A stretch of DNA of 64,000 nt from Opitutaceae bacterium. Lineage in GTDB: Bacteria; Verrucomicrobiota; Verrucomicrobiia; Opitutales; Opitutaceae. Location of the stretch: the NCBI GenBank assembly GCA_027490995.1, contig JAIXWY010000011.1, positions 682,001-746,000 of the forward strand, in the 5' to 3' direction. Position numbers and translations under genes: made by a program. Below, piece after piece: positions 8,955 to 19,750 of the stretch. How positions within the stretch are numbered: position 1 is the stretch's first letter; each line of letters opens with the position of its first letter. The notes below the pieces were generated by a model that was given only the letters and a program-made list of their open reading frames with translations, had not been told where the DNA came from and did not search any database.

Positions 8955-11663
8955 TCAACTGGCGGCGATGACCTCCTGCAGTCTTGCCGCGTCCTTACCG
9001 CCGCCCATCGCGAACTCCGGCTTGCCGCCGCCCTTGCCGCCCAGCTGGGCACACAGGGCCGCCACAATCTTTCCGGCCTGATGACCTGCCTTGATCGCAG
9101 CGGGGCTGCAGAACGCAACGACCGTCACCTTGCCGTCGAACACGGCGCCGAGACGCACCACGCCCTCGCCGACGCGCGCGAGGACCTGCGAGCCGAGCGA
9201 ACGCAACGCGTCCGGGCTGTCGGCCGTCACGACCGCCGCCACCCAGCGCAATCCGTCGCGCTCCGCCGCGCCCGCAATCAACTCGTCCGCGAGGCCCGCC
9301 GCCGCCTTCTGTTCGAAGGCCTTGAGTTTGCGCTCCATCTCCGCCTTCGCGCCGAGAAGCGCATCGAGCTTCACGACCACATCCTGCGGACCGGCATTGA
9401 GCTTCGCCGACACCGCGCGGAGCTGCTGGTCGTGATGCGTGAGAAGGTCAAACGCCGCCTGGCCGCACACCGCCTCAATGCGTCGCGTCCCGGCCGCGAT
9501 CGCCATCTCTGCCACGATTTTGATAAAGCCGATCTCGCCCGCCGACGCGACATGGGTGCCGCCGCAGAGCTCGCGACTGTATCCGCCGATGTCGACGACG
9601 CGGACTACCTTGCCGTACTTCTCGCCGAAGAAGGCCAGCGTGCCCTCCGGCTTGCGATCGAAGTCGGTCTCGTACGTCTCCACGCCCGCATTATCGATCA
9701 CCTTCTCATTCACGAGACGCTCGACCTCGCGGATCTGCTCGGGGGTCATGGCCTCAAAATGCGAGAAGTCGAACCGCATCCGCTCAGGCGTCTTGGACGT
9801 ACCCGCCTGACGCACATGCGCGCCGAGGACCTTCCGCAATGCCCAATGAATCAAGTGGGCCGCCGTGTGGTGCCGCGAGATGGCCCGCCGCCGGACCACG
9901 TCCACGGCGAGCTCGGCCGAGGCGCCGACCACCGCCGCTGATAGCGCGGCCTGCAGCGAAGCATCCGTACGGTGCAGATGTCGGCCGGACTTATCCTTCA
10001 CGGTGTCGACAACGTGCACCAGGTGCCCGCCGAGGAGAACGTTTCCGCAGTCCCCGGCCTGTCCACCCATCTCCGCGTAGAACGGAGTCTGATCGAACAC
10101 GAGGAAGGCATCTTCGCCAGACCGCACGACCTCTAAGAGCGTTCCCTTGGCGGCGGTGGCCGAGTAGCCGAGGAAACGGGTCGGTTCGACCTGAACGCTC
10201 TCGCCCTCGGTGGCGGCGACAACGATCTCCTTGCGCTGCGAGGCCCGGCCGCGCTCGCGCTGCTTTTCCATGAGGGCCTCAAACTCCGCGGAATCCACGG
10301 TGAGACCGCGTTCGGTCGCCAGAAGCTGGGTCATGTCCAGCGGGAACCCATACGTGTCGTACAGTTCGAAGGCCGTCGCGCCCGAGACCTGCGAGCCGCC
10401 GGTCCGTGCGACCGACGCCGCGAAGAGAGCGAGACCGCGCTCCAGCGTCCGTCCAAAGCTTTCCTCCTCCGAGCGGATCACGCGGCGGATGATATTCTGC
10501 TGCGCCACCAATTCCGGGAAGACCGGCCCGAGGCTTTCGACCACGGGCTCGACCAGTTGCTCGAAGAAGCCGGTCTTCAGGCCAAGCTTCGCTCCATAAA
10601 GAATCCCGCGGCGGAGAATGCGGCGGATGACGTAGTTGCGGCCCTCATTGCCGGGAAGGATCCCGTCGGCAATCGCGCAGCTGATCGTGCGCGCGTGGTC
10701 CGCCAGCACGCGGAACGCCACGTCGGTCATTTCCTGCGCGCTCAAGCCGTCGCGCGATTTCGGCACCGTCCGAGTATAGGTCTTGCCGGACAGCGCCGCC
10801 ACCCGCGCGAAGAGCGGAGCAAACACATCGGCCTCGTAGTTCGACGGCTCGGCACCGAACTCCTTGAAGCCCTTGGTGGTGGCATAAATGCCAGCCACGC
10901 GCTCAAAGCCCATGCCGGTGTCGACGTGCTTCGCGGCCAGCGGCGAGAACGTGCCGTCAGCGTTGGCGTTAAACTGAATGAAGACGTGATTCCAGATCTC
11001 GATGCAGCGCGAACTCGAGGCATTGACGAGACGGCGGCCCTCGGCCTCGTCGTCGCTCGGCAGCAGGTTGAAATGGATTTCGGAGCACGGTCCACACGGC
11101 CCCGTATCACCCATCATCCAGAAGTTATCCTTCCGATTGCCGTGCACGATATGCACGGCGGGATCCAGTCCCGCCGCGCGGAAGAGGTCGGTCCAGATCG
11201 CGGCCGCTTCGTGGTCGAACTCCGAGGGATCTCCCGGCTTGGGCGCATAGACCGTCGCAAAGAGACGCTTTGCCGGAATTCCCCAGACCTGAGTCAGCAG
11301 TTCCCAACCCCACGTGAGCGACTCGCGCTTGAAGTAGTCGCCGAAGGACCAGTTACCCAGCATCTCAAAGAGCGTGTGGTGGTAGGTGTCGAATCCGACA
11401 TCCTCGAGGTCGTTGTGCTTACCGCCGGCGCGGATACACTTCTGCGTATCGGCGGCGCGGGTGTCGCGCGCCGGGCGGGCTCCGGCCCACTTGGAGACGT
11501 CGGCCACGCGATCGCCGAGGAAGATGGGGACGAATTGGTTCATCCCGGCGTTCGTAAACAGCAGGCCCGGTGAATCGGGCAACAGCGACGAGGACGGGAC
11601 AATCGTGTGTCCCTGGCGGGCGAAAGCGTCGAGGAACGACTGGCGGATCTGCGCGGACGTCAT
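8955..11663 (-). CDS. alaS: Alanyl-tRNA synthetase
   Basis: 902 residues, slightly longer than E. coli AlaS (876). The N-terminal class II catalytic core includes FTNAGMNQF and the HHTLFEMLGNWSFGDYF region. The editing domain has its zinc-binding HHTAAH motif at about residue 597 and CGGTHV at about 700. A C-terminal oligomerisation/DHHA1-type domain ends with GGGKDAARLQE, preceded by a Gly/Lys-rich GGKGGGKPEF segment typical of the family. It charges tRNA-Ala and deacylates Ser-/Gly-tRNA-Ala. It is followed on the same strand by ispH after about 76 bases. Confidence 0.98.
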   Translation of the reverse strand: MTSAQIRQSFLDAFARQGHTIVPSSSLLPDSPGLLFTNAGMNQFVPIFLGDRVADVSKWAGARPARDTRAADTQKCIRAGGKHNDLEDVGFDTYHHTLFEMLGNWSFGDYFKRESLTWGWELLTQVWGIPAKRLFATVYAPKPGDPSEFDHEAAAIWTDLFRAAGLDPAVHIVHGNRKDNFWMMGDTGPCGPCSEIHFNLLPSDDEAEGRRLVNASSSRCIEIWNHVFIQFNANADGTFSPLAAKHVDTGMGFERVAGIYATTKGFKEFGAEPSNYEADVFAPLFARVAALSGKTYTRTVPKSRDGLSAQEMTDVAFRVLADHARTISCAIADGILPGNEGRNYVIRRILRRGILYGAKLGLKTGFFEQLVEPVVESLGPVFPELVAQQNIIRRVIRSEEESFGRTLERGLALFAASVARTGGSQVSGATAFELYDTYGFPLDMTQLLATERGLTVDSAEFEALMEKQRERGRASQRKEIVVAATEGESVQVEPTRFLGYSATAAKGTLLEVVRSGEDAFLVFDQTPFYAEMGGQAGDCGNVLLGGHLVHVVDTVKDKSGRHLHRTDASLQAALSAAVVGASAELAVDVVRRRAISRHHTAAHLIHWALRKVLGAHVRQAGTSKTPERMRFDFSHFEAMTPEQIREVERLVNEKVIDNAGVETYETDFDRKPEGTLAFFGEKYGKVVRVVDIGGYSRELCGGTHVASAGEIGFIKIVAEMAIAAGTRRIEAVCGQAAFDLLTHHDQQLRAVSAKLNAGPQDVVVKLDALLGAKAEMERKLKAFEQKAAAGLADELIAGAAERDGLRWVAAVVTADSPDALRSLGSQVLARVGEGVVRLGAVFDGKVTVVAFCSPAAIKAGHQAGKIVAALCAQLGGKGGGKPEFAMGGGKDAARLQEVIAAS

Positions 11664-11683
11664 GGTCGGTCGTGGAATTCAGT

Positions 11684-12787
11684 TCAGAGGTTGCGCATGA
11701 TGGCATCCGCCATCTCGCGGGTGCCGACGCGTGGGCGTCCGAAGGCGATGTCGCCGGTGCGCACCCCGTCGACGGTGACCGTCTTGCGGACGGCCGCCTC
11801 GATGCGGCTGGCCAAGGCGTCGAGACCGAAGCTGTAGCGAAGCATCAACGCCGCGGACAGGATCTGGGCGCACGGATTAGCCACGCCCTGGCCAGCGATG
11901 TCGGGCGCGGTGCCGCCGGCGGGCTCGTAGAGCCCGAAGGGTCGACCGTGGGAATTGGAGCCGACGCCGAGGGAGGCGCTGCTCATCATGCCGAGCGAGC
12001 CGCAGATCACGGCCATTTCGTCGGAGAGGATATCGCCGAACATATTTTCGGTGAACAGCACATCGAACTGGTTAGGGTCCCGCGCGAGCTGCATCGCCGC
12101 GTTGTCGACGTACATGTGAGTGAGAGCGAGATCGGGATGCTTGCGCGCGAAGTACTCGGTCACCGTACGGCGCCAGAGAACGGAAGTCTCAAGCACGTTG
12201 GCCTTGTCGACCGAGCACACTCGACGCCCGCGCGAGCGGGCGGTGACGGCGGCGACCTCCGCGATGCGCTCGATCTCCGAGGTCTTGTAGACCATGGTGT
12301 CGATCGCCTGCTGTTCGCCGTTCTCGAGCGTCGTCGTGGTCTTGGGTTGGCCGAAGTAGATGCCGCCGGTCAACTCGCGGATGCAGACAATATCGATGCC
12401 ATTAGGGATGCGCTCGGCCTTGAGCGGAGAAGCGTCCACGAGATCCTTGTACAGCAAGCCGGGCCGAATGTTGGCGAACAGGCTGAACGCCTTGCGCAGC
12501 GGCAAGAGCGCGGCGCGCTCGGGCTGGTCGTTCGGGGGCAGCTTCTCCCACTTGGGGCCGCCAACCGAGCCGAACAGGATGGCGTCGCTGCGACGGCAGA
12601 GCTCAAGAGTACTATCTGGTAGCGCCTTGCCATGGCGGTCGATGCCGGCCCCACCCACGTCCGCAATGGCATAGGAGAGAGTGAGTCCCTCCTTGGCAGC
12701 GATATAGTCGAGAACGCGGAGCGCCTCGGTCATGACCTCGGGCCCGATGTAGTCTCCGGGAAGAACGGCAAAGGTAAGCGTCGGCAT
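11684..12787 (-). CDS. leuB: 3-isopropylmalate dehydrogenase
   Basis: 367 residues from ATG 12787. The frame is open further upstream to 13006, but that stretch overlaps recJ and is not family-like. Motifs: [11 protein letters not shown] at the start, [31 protein letters not shown] and the metal-binding [11 protein letters not shown]. The enzyme oxidatively decarboxylates 3-isopropylmalate in leucine synthesis, in the cytosol. The other leu genes are not in the window. It sits 20 bases upstream of alaS on the same strand. The leader is pyrimidine-rich. Confidence 0.96.
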   Translation of the reverse strand: MPTLTFAVLPGDYIGPEVMTEALRVLDYIAAKEGLTLSYAIADVGGAGIDRHGKALPDSTLELCRRSDAILFGSVGGPKWEKLPPNDQPERAALLPLRKAFSLFANIRPGLLYKDLVDASPLKAERIPNGIDIVCIRELTGGIYFGQPKTTTTLENGEQQAIDTMVYKTSEIERIAEVAAVTARSRGRRVCSVDKANVLETSVLWRRTVTEYFARKHPDLALTHMYVDNAAMQLARDPNQFDVLFTENMFGDILSDEMAVICGSLGMMSSASLGVGSNSHGRPFGLYEPAGGTAPDIAGQGVANPCAQILSAALMLRYSFGLDALASRIEAAVRKTVTVDGVRTGDIAFGRPRVGTREMADAIMRNL

Positions 12788-12870
12788 GGAAACCGGGAAG
12801 GATGGTCCTTTCCCCCATCGGGTGGCAAGAGGCGAGTGCACGGCTCCCACCGCGCCCTCCCCTGCCCCGG

Positions 12871-14592
12871 TCAGGCGCTGACGGCGGGGCGCCAGTCGAT
12901 CAGTTCCAACTGGAGCAGCCGGCGGTCGTTGAAATGGTTCCAGGCGAGTTCCACCGCGAAATCCAAGGGTACGCCGACCGGAGGCAGGCGACGGGCCATC
13001 TTCCACGCCACGCCGTAAAGCCGACGCCCGCGACCGTCCTCCACGACGAATCGAAAATGCTGCTCCTTGAACACCTCCGGCCGCTGCCGAAGCACGACGC
13101 CGCGCACCCCAAACACCGGCTCGGGGTTGCCCTGACCGAAGGGATGCAGCGCCTCAAGTTCCTCCATCAGGGGATCCCGAATCTGCTCGGGCGGAATCCA
13201 AGCGGCCAGCGTGAGCGAGGACTCCCCGCGCGAACCACCCAGCTGCGCCTCAACGGCCGCCTCGAAGCGAGCGCGGAACGACTCCACCTGACTTTTGGCC
13301 ACCGACACTCCGACGGCCATCGGGTGACCGCCCCAGCTGTTCAAGCCGTCGGCGCACGACGCGAGCACCTCAACGAGATTCACCCCGTCGACGCTGCGGC
13401 CCGAACCCTTGGCGAACTCCCCCTCGTTGCCGAGCACCACGCAGGGCCGGTGGTACTTACGACTGACCCGTCCAGCGACGATCCCGACTACCCCGGGATG
13501 CCACGAGTCGCCGTAAAGCACGATGGCCGGACGATCGGCGTACTGGGATTCGACGATTCGCTCGGCCTCATCGGTGATCAGCCGCTCAATCTCCTGCCGC
13601 TCCCGGTTAAAGGCGTCGAGCTGCCGCGCGGTTTCCACGCAGAACGCCCGATCCTCGCTGAGGAGCAGCTCCACGGAAAGGGACGCATCCGCGAGCCGGC
13701 CGGACGCGTTGATCCGGGGACCGAGGCGGAACGAGATGTCCACGGGCTGGAGTCCGTTTTCCGGCCGCACGCCGGCCACTTCCATCAGGGCGCGCAGGCC
13801 CGGACGCCGCGTCTCCTCGAGTGTGCGCAGGCCGAAACGCGCGAGGATTCGGTTTTCCCCGTGCAACGGTACGAGGTCCGCCACGGTTCCCATCGCCACC
13901 AAGTCTAGGTAGTCGCGAAGCTTGATCGCTCCCGCCACCGGGTCGTTCTCCGAGCGGAGAAGTTTCAGCAGCCCATGCGCGAGCTTGAAGACGAGCCCGA
14001 CAGTGCACAGATGCCGCCACGGCTCATCGTCCGGCCGATCGTAAACGTGCGGGTTCACCAAGAGCCCACCTGGGAGCGGCCCCGACTTCGAACGGTGGTG
14101 ATCCACCACCAGAACATCGACCCCGCGAGACTCGAGGTAGGCAACCTCGTCTTGGGAATTGGTCCCACAATCCAGCGCAACGAACAGCTTCGGAACACCC
14201 TGTTCAAGGGCGCGGTCGATCGCGCTGCGCGAGAGGCCGTAGCCATCCTCCATACGCCGCGGCACGACAAAGCGGGGACTCAGACCGAAGCGCCGCAGCA
14301 CGCTTACCAGCAACGCGGTGCTGCTGACCCCGTCGACATCGTAGTCTCCGAGAACGACGACTTCCTCACGCCCCACAATCGCCTGCCGCAGCCGACGCGC
14401 CGCCGCGTCGAGTTGGTCGAGGCGGAACGGGTCCGCCAGCTCCGCCAACGTTGGGCGGAGGAACCGTGCCGCGGCAGCGGGGTCGCCGAGGCCCGCGCGC
14501 AGGAGCAGTTCGGCAATCACCGGACTGACTTCAGCCTCGCGGCTGAGCTCGGCGACGGCTTCGGGTCGCAGCGGCGTGTAGATCCAGCGCAT
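12871..14592 (-). CDS. recJ: Single-stranded-DNA-specific exonuclease RecJ
   Basis: 573 residues, normal length. DHH phosphoesterase motifs are all present: [10 protein letters not shown] (Asp83, Asp85), Asp141 in ALDCGTN, the DHH triad at 164-166 and, further on, [11 protein letters not shown] (DHHA1). The C-terminal OB-like domain ends with LIDWRP. RecJ is a 5'-3' single-strand exonuclease in RecFOR repair and mismatch repair, so it matches the recR gene in this window functionally. It is one of the few genes here with a plausible Shine-Dalgarno sequence (GAGGA about 6 bases before the ATG). Confidence 0.96.
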   Translation of the reverse strand: MRWIYTPLRPEAVAELSREAEVSPVIAELLLRAGLGDPAAAARFLRPTLAELADPFRLDQLDAAARRLRQAIVGREEVVVLGDYDVDGVSSTALLVSVLRRFGLSPRFVVPRRMEDGYGLSRSAIDRALEQGVPKLFVALDCGTNSQDEVAYLESRGVDVLVVDHHRSKSGPLPGGLLVNPHVYDRPDDEPWRHLCTVGLVFKLAHGLLKLLRSENDPVAGAIKLRDYLDLVAMGTVADLVPLHGENRILARFGLRTLEETRRPGLRALMEVAGVRPENGLQPVDISFRLGPRINASGRLADASLSVELLLSEDRAFCVETARQLDAFNRERQEIERLITDEAERIVESQYADRPAIVLYGDSWHPGVVGIVAGRVSRKYHRPCVVLGNEGEFAKGSGRSVDGVNLVEVLASCADGLNSWGGHPMAVGVSVAKSQVESFRARFEAAVEAQLGGSRGESSLTLAAWIPPEQIRDPLMEELEALHPFGQGNPEPVFGVRGVVLRQRPEVFKEQHFRFVVEDGRGRRLYGVAWKMARRLPPVGVPLDFAVELAWNHFNDRRLLQLELIDWRPAVSA

Positions 14593-14652
14593 GACGTTCC
14601 TCGGGAGAAACCTCGCGGCGCGGTGCGACCCGTGTCGTCAGGCGCCGGCGAA

Positions 14653-14679
14653 GGTCGAGCGGTCAGGGGCCGCTCGACC
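14653..14679 (-). terminator. Strong hairpin downstream of secDF
   Basis: A perfect 10-bp inverted repeat (GGTCGAGCGG with CCGCTCGACC) with a 7-base loop begins 12 bases after the secDF stop. There is no T-rich tract on the minus strand, so it may be a stability hairpin or a Rho-assisted end rather than a classical intrinsic terminator. Confidence 0.45.
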
Positions 14680-14691
14680 CGGCACCCCAGA

Positions 14692-17238
14692 CTATTCCGA
14701 GGCCTTGCTCGAACCCGTCCACTCGTACGTCGGCTTCACATCCTCGTGCTTCTCGACGTGCTTACGGTCGCCCTTGTGCCACCAGTAGAAGATCGGGCTG
14801 GCGATGAAGAGGGACGAGAAGGTTCCGGTGATGACACCGATCAGGAGGGTAAAGGCGATATCGTTCACCTCGCCGGTGGTCACGATGAGGAGCGTGATCG
14901 CAGTGAGCAGTGTGGTGCCACCGGTGATGATCGTACGCGACAGCGTGAGGTTGAGCGCGCGGTTGATGACGTTCGCGAGGCTCAAATTGGGATTGAGCTT
15001 CAACTCCTCACGGATGCGGTCGAACACGACGATGGTGTCGTTGATCGAATATCCCGCGACGAGGAGAATGGCCGCCACCATCGACGCGTTGAACTCGCGA
15101 TCGAAGAGCACGAAAATGCCGATGGTCATCAGCAAATCGTGCACGGTGCTGACCACCGCGCCCATGCCGTAACCGATCTCGAAGCGGAACGCCACGTAGG
15201 CCAGAATCAGAACCAAGGCCCAGAAGACGGACTTGAGTGCGTTCCACTGGATTTCCTCACCGACGGAGGCGCCGATTCGGTTCTCACCCACGACTTGGAA
15301 CTTGGCCTGCGGAAGCGCTTTCTGCAGGGCCTCAACCAGCGGCTTGCCGCGGTCGAAGTCCGCCGTGACCTTCAGCACCTGCAGGTCGCTTCCCACTTGG
15401 GAGAGATAGCTGAAGCCTGCTTCCGGATACCCGGCTTTCTCTGCCGCGGCGCGCAGCGAGGCAGCCTCCACGCGTTGAGCGTAGCTAAGCGTCACCGAGT
15501 CACCGCCCGTGAAGTCGATGCCATAGATCTCGCGCCCCTTGGCGAAGACCACGACGACGCCGACGACGACGATGATCCACGAGACGATGAAGGCCGGACG
15601 CGCGTATTTCAGGAAATCGTAGCTGGTATTCTGCAGCACCGAGAACATCGGCATGCGCTTGATGACACCGGGGAGGATCAATGCCTCCATGAGCAGCTTC
15701 GATACGACCACGGCGGCGAACATCGTCGTGAAGATACCGATCGCGAGGGTCATGCCGAAGCCCTTCACCGGACCCGTTCCCAGCGCGATCATGATCGCGG
15801 CGACGATGAGCGTGGTCAGGTTGGAGTCGATGATCGCGCTCCAGGCCTTTTCAAAACCAGCCTCCAAAGCCGTGGGCAAGGACTTCCCTACCCGGAGCTC
15901 CTCGCGCATGCGCTCGAAAATCAGGATGTTCGAATCCACCGACATCGCCAACGTCAGCACGATACCCGCGATACCCGGCAGCGACAGCGTCGCGCCGAAC
16001 TCCGAGAGCACGCCGAGCGTGACGAGCACATTGACCGCCATGCCGACCGCCGCGATCAGGCCACCGATGGTGTAGAAGAACACCACGAAACCAATCGTGA
16101 GCAGCGCGCTGATGATGAACGCGACCTTGCCGCTGGCCACCGCATCCTCGGCGAGGGTCGGTCCGACCTCGAACTGCTCCTTCACCTGCAGGGGAAGGTC
16201 GAGCGGGTTGTTCAGCACATTCGCTAGGTCAAAGGCCTCGCGCTGGGTGAAGCTGCCCGAAATCTCCGCGGAATCGCTGTTGATTTCCTCGCGGACGGTG
16301 GGAGCTGAGTAAAGTTTGCCATCGAGCACGATCGCCAACTGGCCCGTTCGGCCGGTGCGCTGGTTGGACTCCGCGATCGTCCGCGTCACCTCAGCAAACC
16401 GCGTCTTACCCTCGCTCGTGAAGCGCATGATGATCTTGAAGCGACCGTACTCATCCATCGTAGGGTACGAGTCCTGTACGCCATCGCCCGTCATCTCCGG
16501 GATACGCTTGACGAACACCTCCTGCGTAAAGATCTCGCCGTTCCGCAGTTCGCTCTCGAGCGTCATGAGCTCGTAGCCCGGCGGCACGTCGGAGGTTTGA
16601 GCGGGTTCGAGGAACGGGTGAACCAGCCGGAAGTCGAGCCGGGCCGGCTTCTTGACGCTGTTCACGACCTCGGGGTTATCCTGCGTACTGACCCCGGGGA
16701 GCTGGATCTCGATCCGATTCGCGCCGACCGGGCGAATCACCGGCTCCGCCACGCCGAAGGCATTGATACGATTGCCGATGATGTCGATCGCCTTGGAGAG
16801 CTTCTCTTGGCGCTCCTCCGTGGAGGCTGCGGCCACGCTGGAGTCATCGACTTCCAACGTGAAAGCGACACCCCCCTTGAGATCGAGGCCGAGCTGGAGC
16901 TTGCCCTTCGAGAGGCGGAGCAACTCATCGAGCAAAAGTGCATTGCGCTTCTCGAGGTTCCGCACGTCTCCGAGATTCATCTCGGGGAAGAACTGGGAGA
17001 GATCGATCTTTCGCTCGCGCGCGATCTGCTTCAGCGCAACGAAGACGCTGGGCGCGCTGCCGGACTGGGTGCGCTCGCTGGCATCCTTGATGAGCGCTGC
17101 GAACTCCGCCGACTTAGCCGTCGCGGCAGACCGGGCGTACTCAGGGAAAGGCCGGTCATTCAACGGGATAAGCGTCGCGACGGCCCATAGCACGATGGCT
17201 AGGCTGAGCACGAGCTTCCAGAGGTTACGTTTGATCAT
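14692..17238 (-). CDS. secDF: Fused protein translocase subunit SecDF
   Basis: 848 residues containing SecD (about 1-545) followed by SecF (about 546-848) in one chain. SecD shows the first membrane helix (LVLSLAIVLWAVATLIP), the LGLDLKGGV motif, NRINAFGVAEP and the periplasmic domain, then helices with GFGMTLAIGIFTTMF. SecF shows IDFTGGDSV, GYSINDTIVVFDRIREE and LSRTIITG. SecDF uses proton motive force to pull exported proteins across the inner membrane with SecYEG. YajC lies directly upstream on the same strand, the common yajC-secD-secF arrangement. The leader before the ATG is pyrimidine-rich without Shine-Dalgarno. Confidence 0.97.
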   Translation of the reverse strand: MIKRNLWKLVLSLAIVLWAVATLIPLNDRPFPEYARSAATAKSAEFAALIKDASERTQSGSAPSVFVALKQIARERKIDLSQFFPEMNLGDVRNLEKRNALLLDELLRLSKGKLQLGLDLKGGVAFTLEVDDSSVAAASTEERQEKLSKAIDIIGNRINAFGVAEPVIRPVGANRIEIQLPGVSTQDNPEVVNSVKKPARLDFRLVHPFLEPAQTSDVPPGYELMTLESELRNGEIFTQEVFVKRIPEMTGDGVQDSYPTMDEYGRFKIIMRFTSEGKTRFAEVTRTIAESNQRTGRTGQLAIVLDGKLYSAPTVREEINSDSAEISGSFTQREAFDLANVLNNPLDLPLQVKEQFEVGPTLAEDAVASGKVAFIISALLTIGFVVFFYTIGGLIAAVGMAVNVLVTLGVLSEFGATLSLPGIAGIVLTLAMSVDSNILIFERMREELRVGKSLPTALEAGFEKAWSAIIDSNLTTLIVAAIMIALGTGPVKGFGMTLAIGIFTTMFAAVVVSKLLMEALILPGVIKRMPMFSVLQNTSYDFLKYARPAFIVSWIIVVVGVVVVFAKGREIYGIDFTGGDSVTLSYAQRVEAASLRAAAEKAGYPEAGFSYLSQVGSDLQVLKVTADFDRGKPLVEALQKALPQAKFQVVGENRIGASVGEEIQWNALKSVFWALVLILAYVAFRFEIGYGMGAVVSTVHDLLMTIGIFVLFDREFNASMVAAILLVAGYSINDTIVVFDRIREELKLNPNLSLANVINRALNLTLSRTIITGGTTLLTAITLLIVTTGEVNDIAFTLLIGVITGTFSSLFIASPIFYWWHKGDRKHVEKHEDVKPTYEWTGSSKASE

Positions 17239-17353
17239 TGGGGGTTTGGTTTAAAGGGAGTTGCACCGACGGCCCAGGGCGCATGGGTGCGGGACGTCGT
17301 ACTGACACGGTGCGGCGGGAACTCGAGCCCGGCGCCGTGGGCGCGCCGGAAGC

Positions 17354-17689
17354 TTAGGACTTGTCCTCGGACGCCTTCTTCACGAGAGCGTGCACGAAGC
17401 CCTTGCCGATCTCAATCTTGGCGGAGTCCGCAATCCGAACGATGAACCGGTCTTCCTTCACCGAGGTGATCGTTCCGTAGATGCCGCCCGCCGTGACGAT
17501 CTCATCGCCCGCGACCAACGCCTTCAGCATCTTTTCGTGCTCCTTCTGCTTCTTGCGCTGCGGCGCAATCATCAGGAAGTACATCGCCGCAAACATGAAA
17601 ACGAGAAAGAGGATCTGGAACATTCCCCCTCCCGCAGGCGGAGCGGACTGGGCCAAGAAAACGGGGAGGATAAGGTTCGCGGAGGTCAT
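17354..17689 (-). CDS. yajC: Preprotein translocase subunit YajC
   Basis: 111 residues from ATG 17689; an ATG at 17731 would add a polar 14-residue tail and is less likely. One transmembrane helix (FQILFLVFMFAAMYFLMI) is followed by the family signature APQRKKQKEHEKML and the beta domain with GDEIVTAGGIYGTI. YajC associates with SecDF in the inner membrane. It is transcribed with secDF, 115 bases upstream of it, and divergent from speA. Confidence 0.95.
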   Translation of the reverse strand: MTSANLILPVFLAQSAPPAGGGMFQILFLVFMFAAMYFLMIAPQRKKQKEHEKMLKALVAGDEIVTAGGIYGTITSVKEDRFIVRIADSAKIEIGKGFVHALVKKASEDKS

Positions 17690-17785
17690 GTACGGTTTGC
17701 GATTGAAGGTTTCTGAAAAAGAAACACCCATCTAACCCGCGCACTCTCGCCAAAAGCAAGCCATAACCCGACGCCCTTCCCCGCA

Positions 17786-19735
17786 TTGAAAAGTAAGACC
17801 GCCTCCTCCTGGACCGCTGCCCAATCCGAAGAACTGTATGGTTTCAAGCGCTGGGGCGCGGAACACTTCGGCGTTGATTCCGAGGGCTTTGTCAACGTGC
17901 AGCCCTGCTCTGATGGGCGGGCCATCCGAATCATGGATGTCATTGAAGAGGCTGTCGGCATGGGCCTCCGCGCTCCAGTCGTCGTCCGCTTCCAAGATCT
18001 CCTCCGTCACCGGGTCGTCCAGCTCAACGAGCTCTTTCGCAAGGCGATCAAGGACGAGGGCTACCGCGGGGAGTACCGGGGCGTCTTCCCGATCAAGGTC
18101 AACCAACTGCGCGAGGTGGTCGACGAGATCATGGCGGCCGGAAAGGACTATCACTACGGTCTCGAGGCCGGCTCGAAGCCCGAGCTGATGATCGTCCTAG
18201 CGCTGCACGACAACAACAACCGCCTCATCGTCTGCAACGGCTACAAGGACGACGACTACATCCGCCTCGCCCTTCTCGGCCGGAAGCTCGGCAAGAAGGT
18301 GATCCTCGTTGTCGAACAGCTCTCCGAGATTGACGACATCATCCGCATCTCCGCCGAAACCGGCGTCAAGCCGATGATCGGCCTGCGCGTGAAGCTGCAG
18401 ACCCGTGGCGAAGGCAAGTGGGCGATGTCCTCCGGAGACAATGCGAAGTTCGGCCTAAACACTGCGGAAATCCTGTTCGCCACCGAGAAGCTCAAGGCCG
18501 CCAAGCTCAGCCAGTCCCTACGCCTGCTCCACTTCCACATCGGTTCACAGGTCCCGAACATCATCACGATCAAGAACGCGGTGACCGAAGCTTCCCGCTT
18601 CTACTGCCAACTGGTCGAGATGGGCTTCCCCATGGGCTACCTCGACGTCGGTGGCGGCTTGGGCATCGACTACGATGGCTCCCGGACCAACTTCGAGAGC
18701 TCGATGAACTACTCCGTCGAGGAGTACGCGCGCGACGTGGTGCACAACATCAAGGAGGTCTGCGAAGCCTCCAAGGTGCCGGTCCCAGACATCGTCAGCG
18801 AATCCGGCCGAGCCGTCGTGGCCCCGCACTCCCTGCTGGTCTTCGAGGTATTCGAGCGGATCAACAAGCGAGAGTCTCTCGGCCAGCAGCACCAGCCGAA
18901 GGAGAAGCATAAGGTCGTGCAGGACCTCGAGGCTCTCCTGCGCAATCGCCAGAAACTCGGGCGTCTCGAACGCTACCACGACGCCGTCCAGCGCAAGGAG
19001 GAGGCGATCTCCCTGTTTAACCTCGGCTACCTCGATCTCGGCAACCGTGCCGCCGCCGAGCAGCTTTTCTGGCGCATCTGTGAGCAACTCGCTAAAGAGG
19101 CGCGTGACTCCGGCTACCAACCGGAGGAGCTCCGCGATCTCCACACGTTGCTCGCCGATCAGTACGTGTGCAATTTCTCGGTCTTCCAGTCGCTACTCGA
19201 CCATTGGGCTCTCGGCCAACTCTTCCCCATTGCCCCGCTGCACCGGCTCAACGAAAAGCCGACGGTCAACGCCGTCCTCGTCGACATCACCTGCGATTCC
19301 GACGGTGAGATCAGCACGTTCATCGACCTTCAGGACACCAAGGACTACCTGAATCTCCACCCGCTCAACGGGAAGCCCTACTATATCGGTGTATTTCTCA
19401 CCGGCGCCTATCAGGACATCATGGGCGACCTGCACAACCTGTTCGGCCGCGTCAACGAGGTGCATGTTTTCCTCGAGCCTGACGAACCCAATGGATTCTA
19501 CATCGAGGAGGCCCTGAGCGGCAGCCGCATCGCCGATGTCATCGAAGGGGTGCAATACCAGCAAGAAGAGCTCTGCCGTCGCATGAAGGCCCAGATCGAC
19601 GCCGCCACCCGCAAGGATATGGTCAAGCCGCGCGAGGGCGTCCGATTGCTCGAGCTCTACGAGAGCCAAATGCTCAACAAGACGTACCTGAACATCGAGC
19701 CGAAGAGCGGCTCCCGACGCCGTCCGGCGCGCTAG
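17786..19735 (+). CDS. speA: Biosynthetic arginine decarboxylase
   Basis: 649 residues, close to E. coli SpeA (658). It begins with a TTG codon, since the family N-terminus (ELYGFKRWGAEHFGV) follows at once and no better start is seen. The alanine-racemase-like barrel carries the PLP lysine at 104 (VFPIKVNQ), LHFHIGSQ and DVGGGLGIDYDGS; the C-terminal part has the family ITCDSDGEI (metal/substrate) motif. It converts arginine to agmatine, the first step towards putrescine. No other polyamine gene is near. It is divergent from yajC and convergent with lpxK. Confidence 0.96.
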   Translation: MKSKTASSWTAAQSEELYGFKRWGAEHFGVDSEGFVNVQPCSDGRAIRIMDVIEEAVGMGLRAPVVVRFQDLLRHRVVQLNELFRKAIKDEGYRGEYRGVFPIKVNQLREVVDEIMAAGKDYHYGLEAGSKPELMIVLALHDNNNRLIVCNGYKDDDYIRLALLGRKLGKKVILVVEQLSEIDDIIRISAETGVKPMIGLRVKLQTRGEGKWAMSSGDNAKFGLNTAEILFATEKLKAAKLSQSLRLLHFHIGSQVPNIITIKNAVTEASRFYCQLVEMGFPMGYLDVGGGLGIDYDGSRTNFESSMNYSVEEYARDVVHNIKEVCEASKVPVPDIVSESGRAVVAPHSLLVFEVFERINKRESLGQQHQPKEKHKVVQDLEALLRNRQKLGRLERYHDAVQRKEEAISLFNLGYLDLGNRAAAEQLFWRICEQLAKEARDSGYQPEELRDLHTLLADQYVCNFSVFQSLLDHWALGQLFPIAPLHRLNEKPTVNAVLVDITCDSDGEISTFIDLQDTKDYLNLHPLNGKPYYIGVFLTGAYQDIMGDLHNLFGRVNEVHVFLEPDEPNGFYIEEALSGSRIADVIEGVQYQQEELCRRMKAQIDAATRKDMVKPREGVRLLELYESQMLNKTYLNIEPKSGSRRRPAR

Positions 19736-19750
19736 CGGATCGGGCGGGCG

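Noticed and set aside
12788-13006. N-terminal extension of LeuB up to 13006
   Set aside because: The extra residues overlap the end of recJ, and the family start is at the ATG at 12787.
13975-16227. 750-codon open frame on the plus strand opposite recJ and secDF
   Set aside because: It is antisense to two clear genes with intact motifs; its translation is rich in Arg, His and Asp without domains, as expected of shadow frames in GC-rich DNA.
17239-17353. GC-rich inverted repeat between secDF and yajC
   Set aside because: The stem contains a bulge and has no T tract; operon structure argues against a terminator there.
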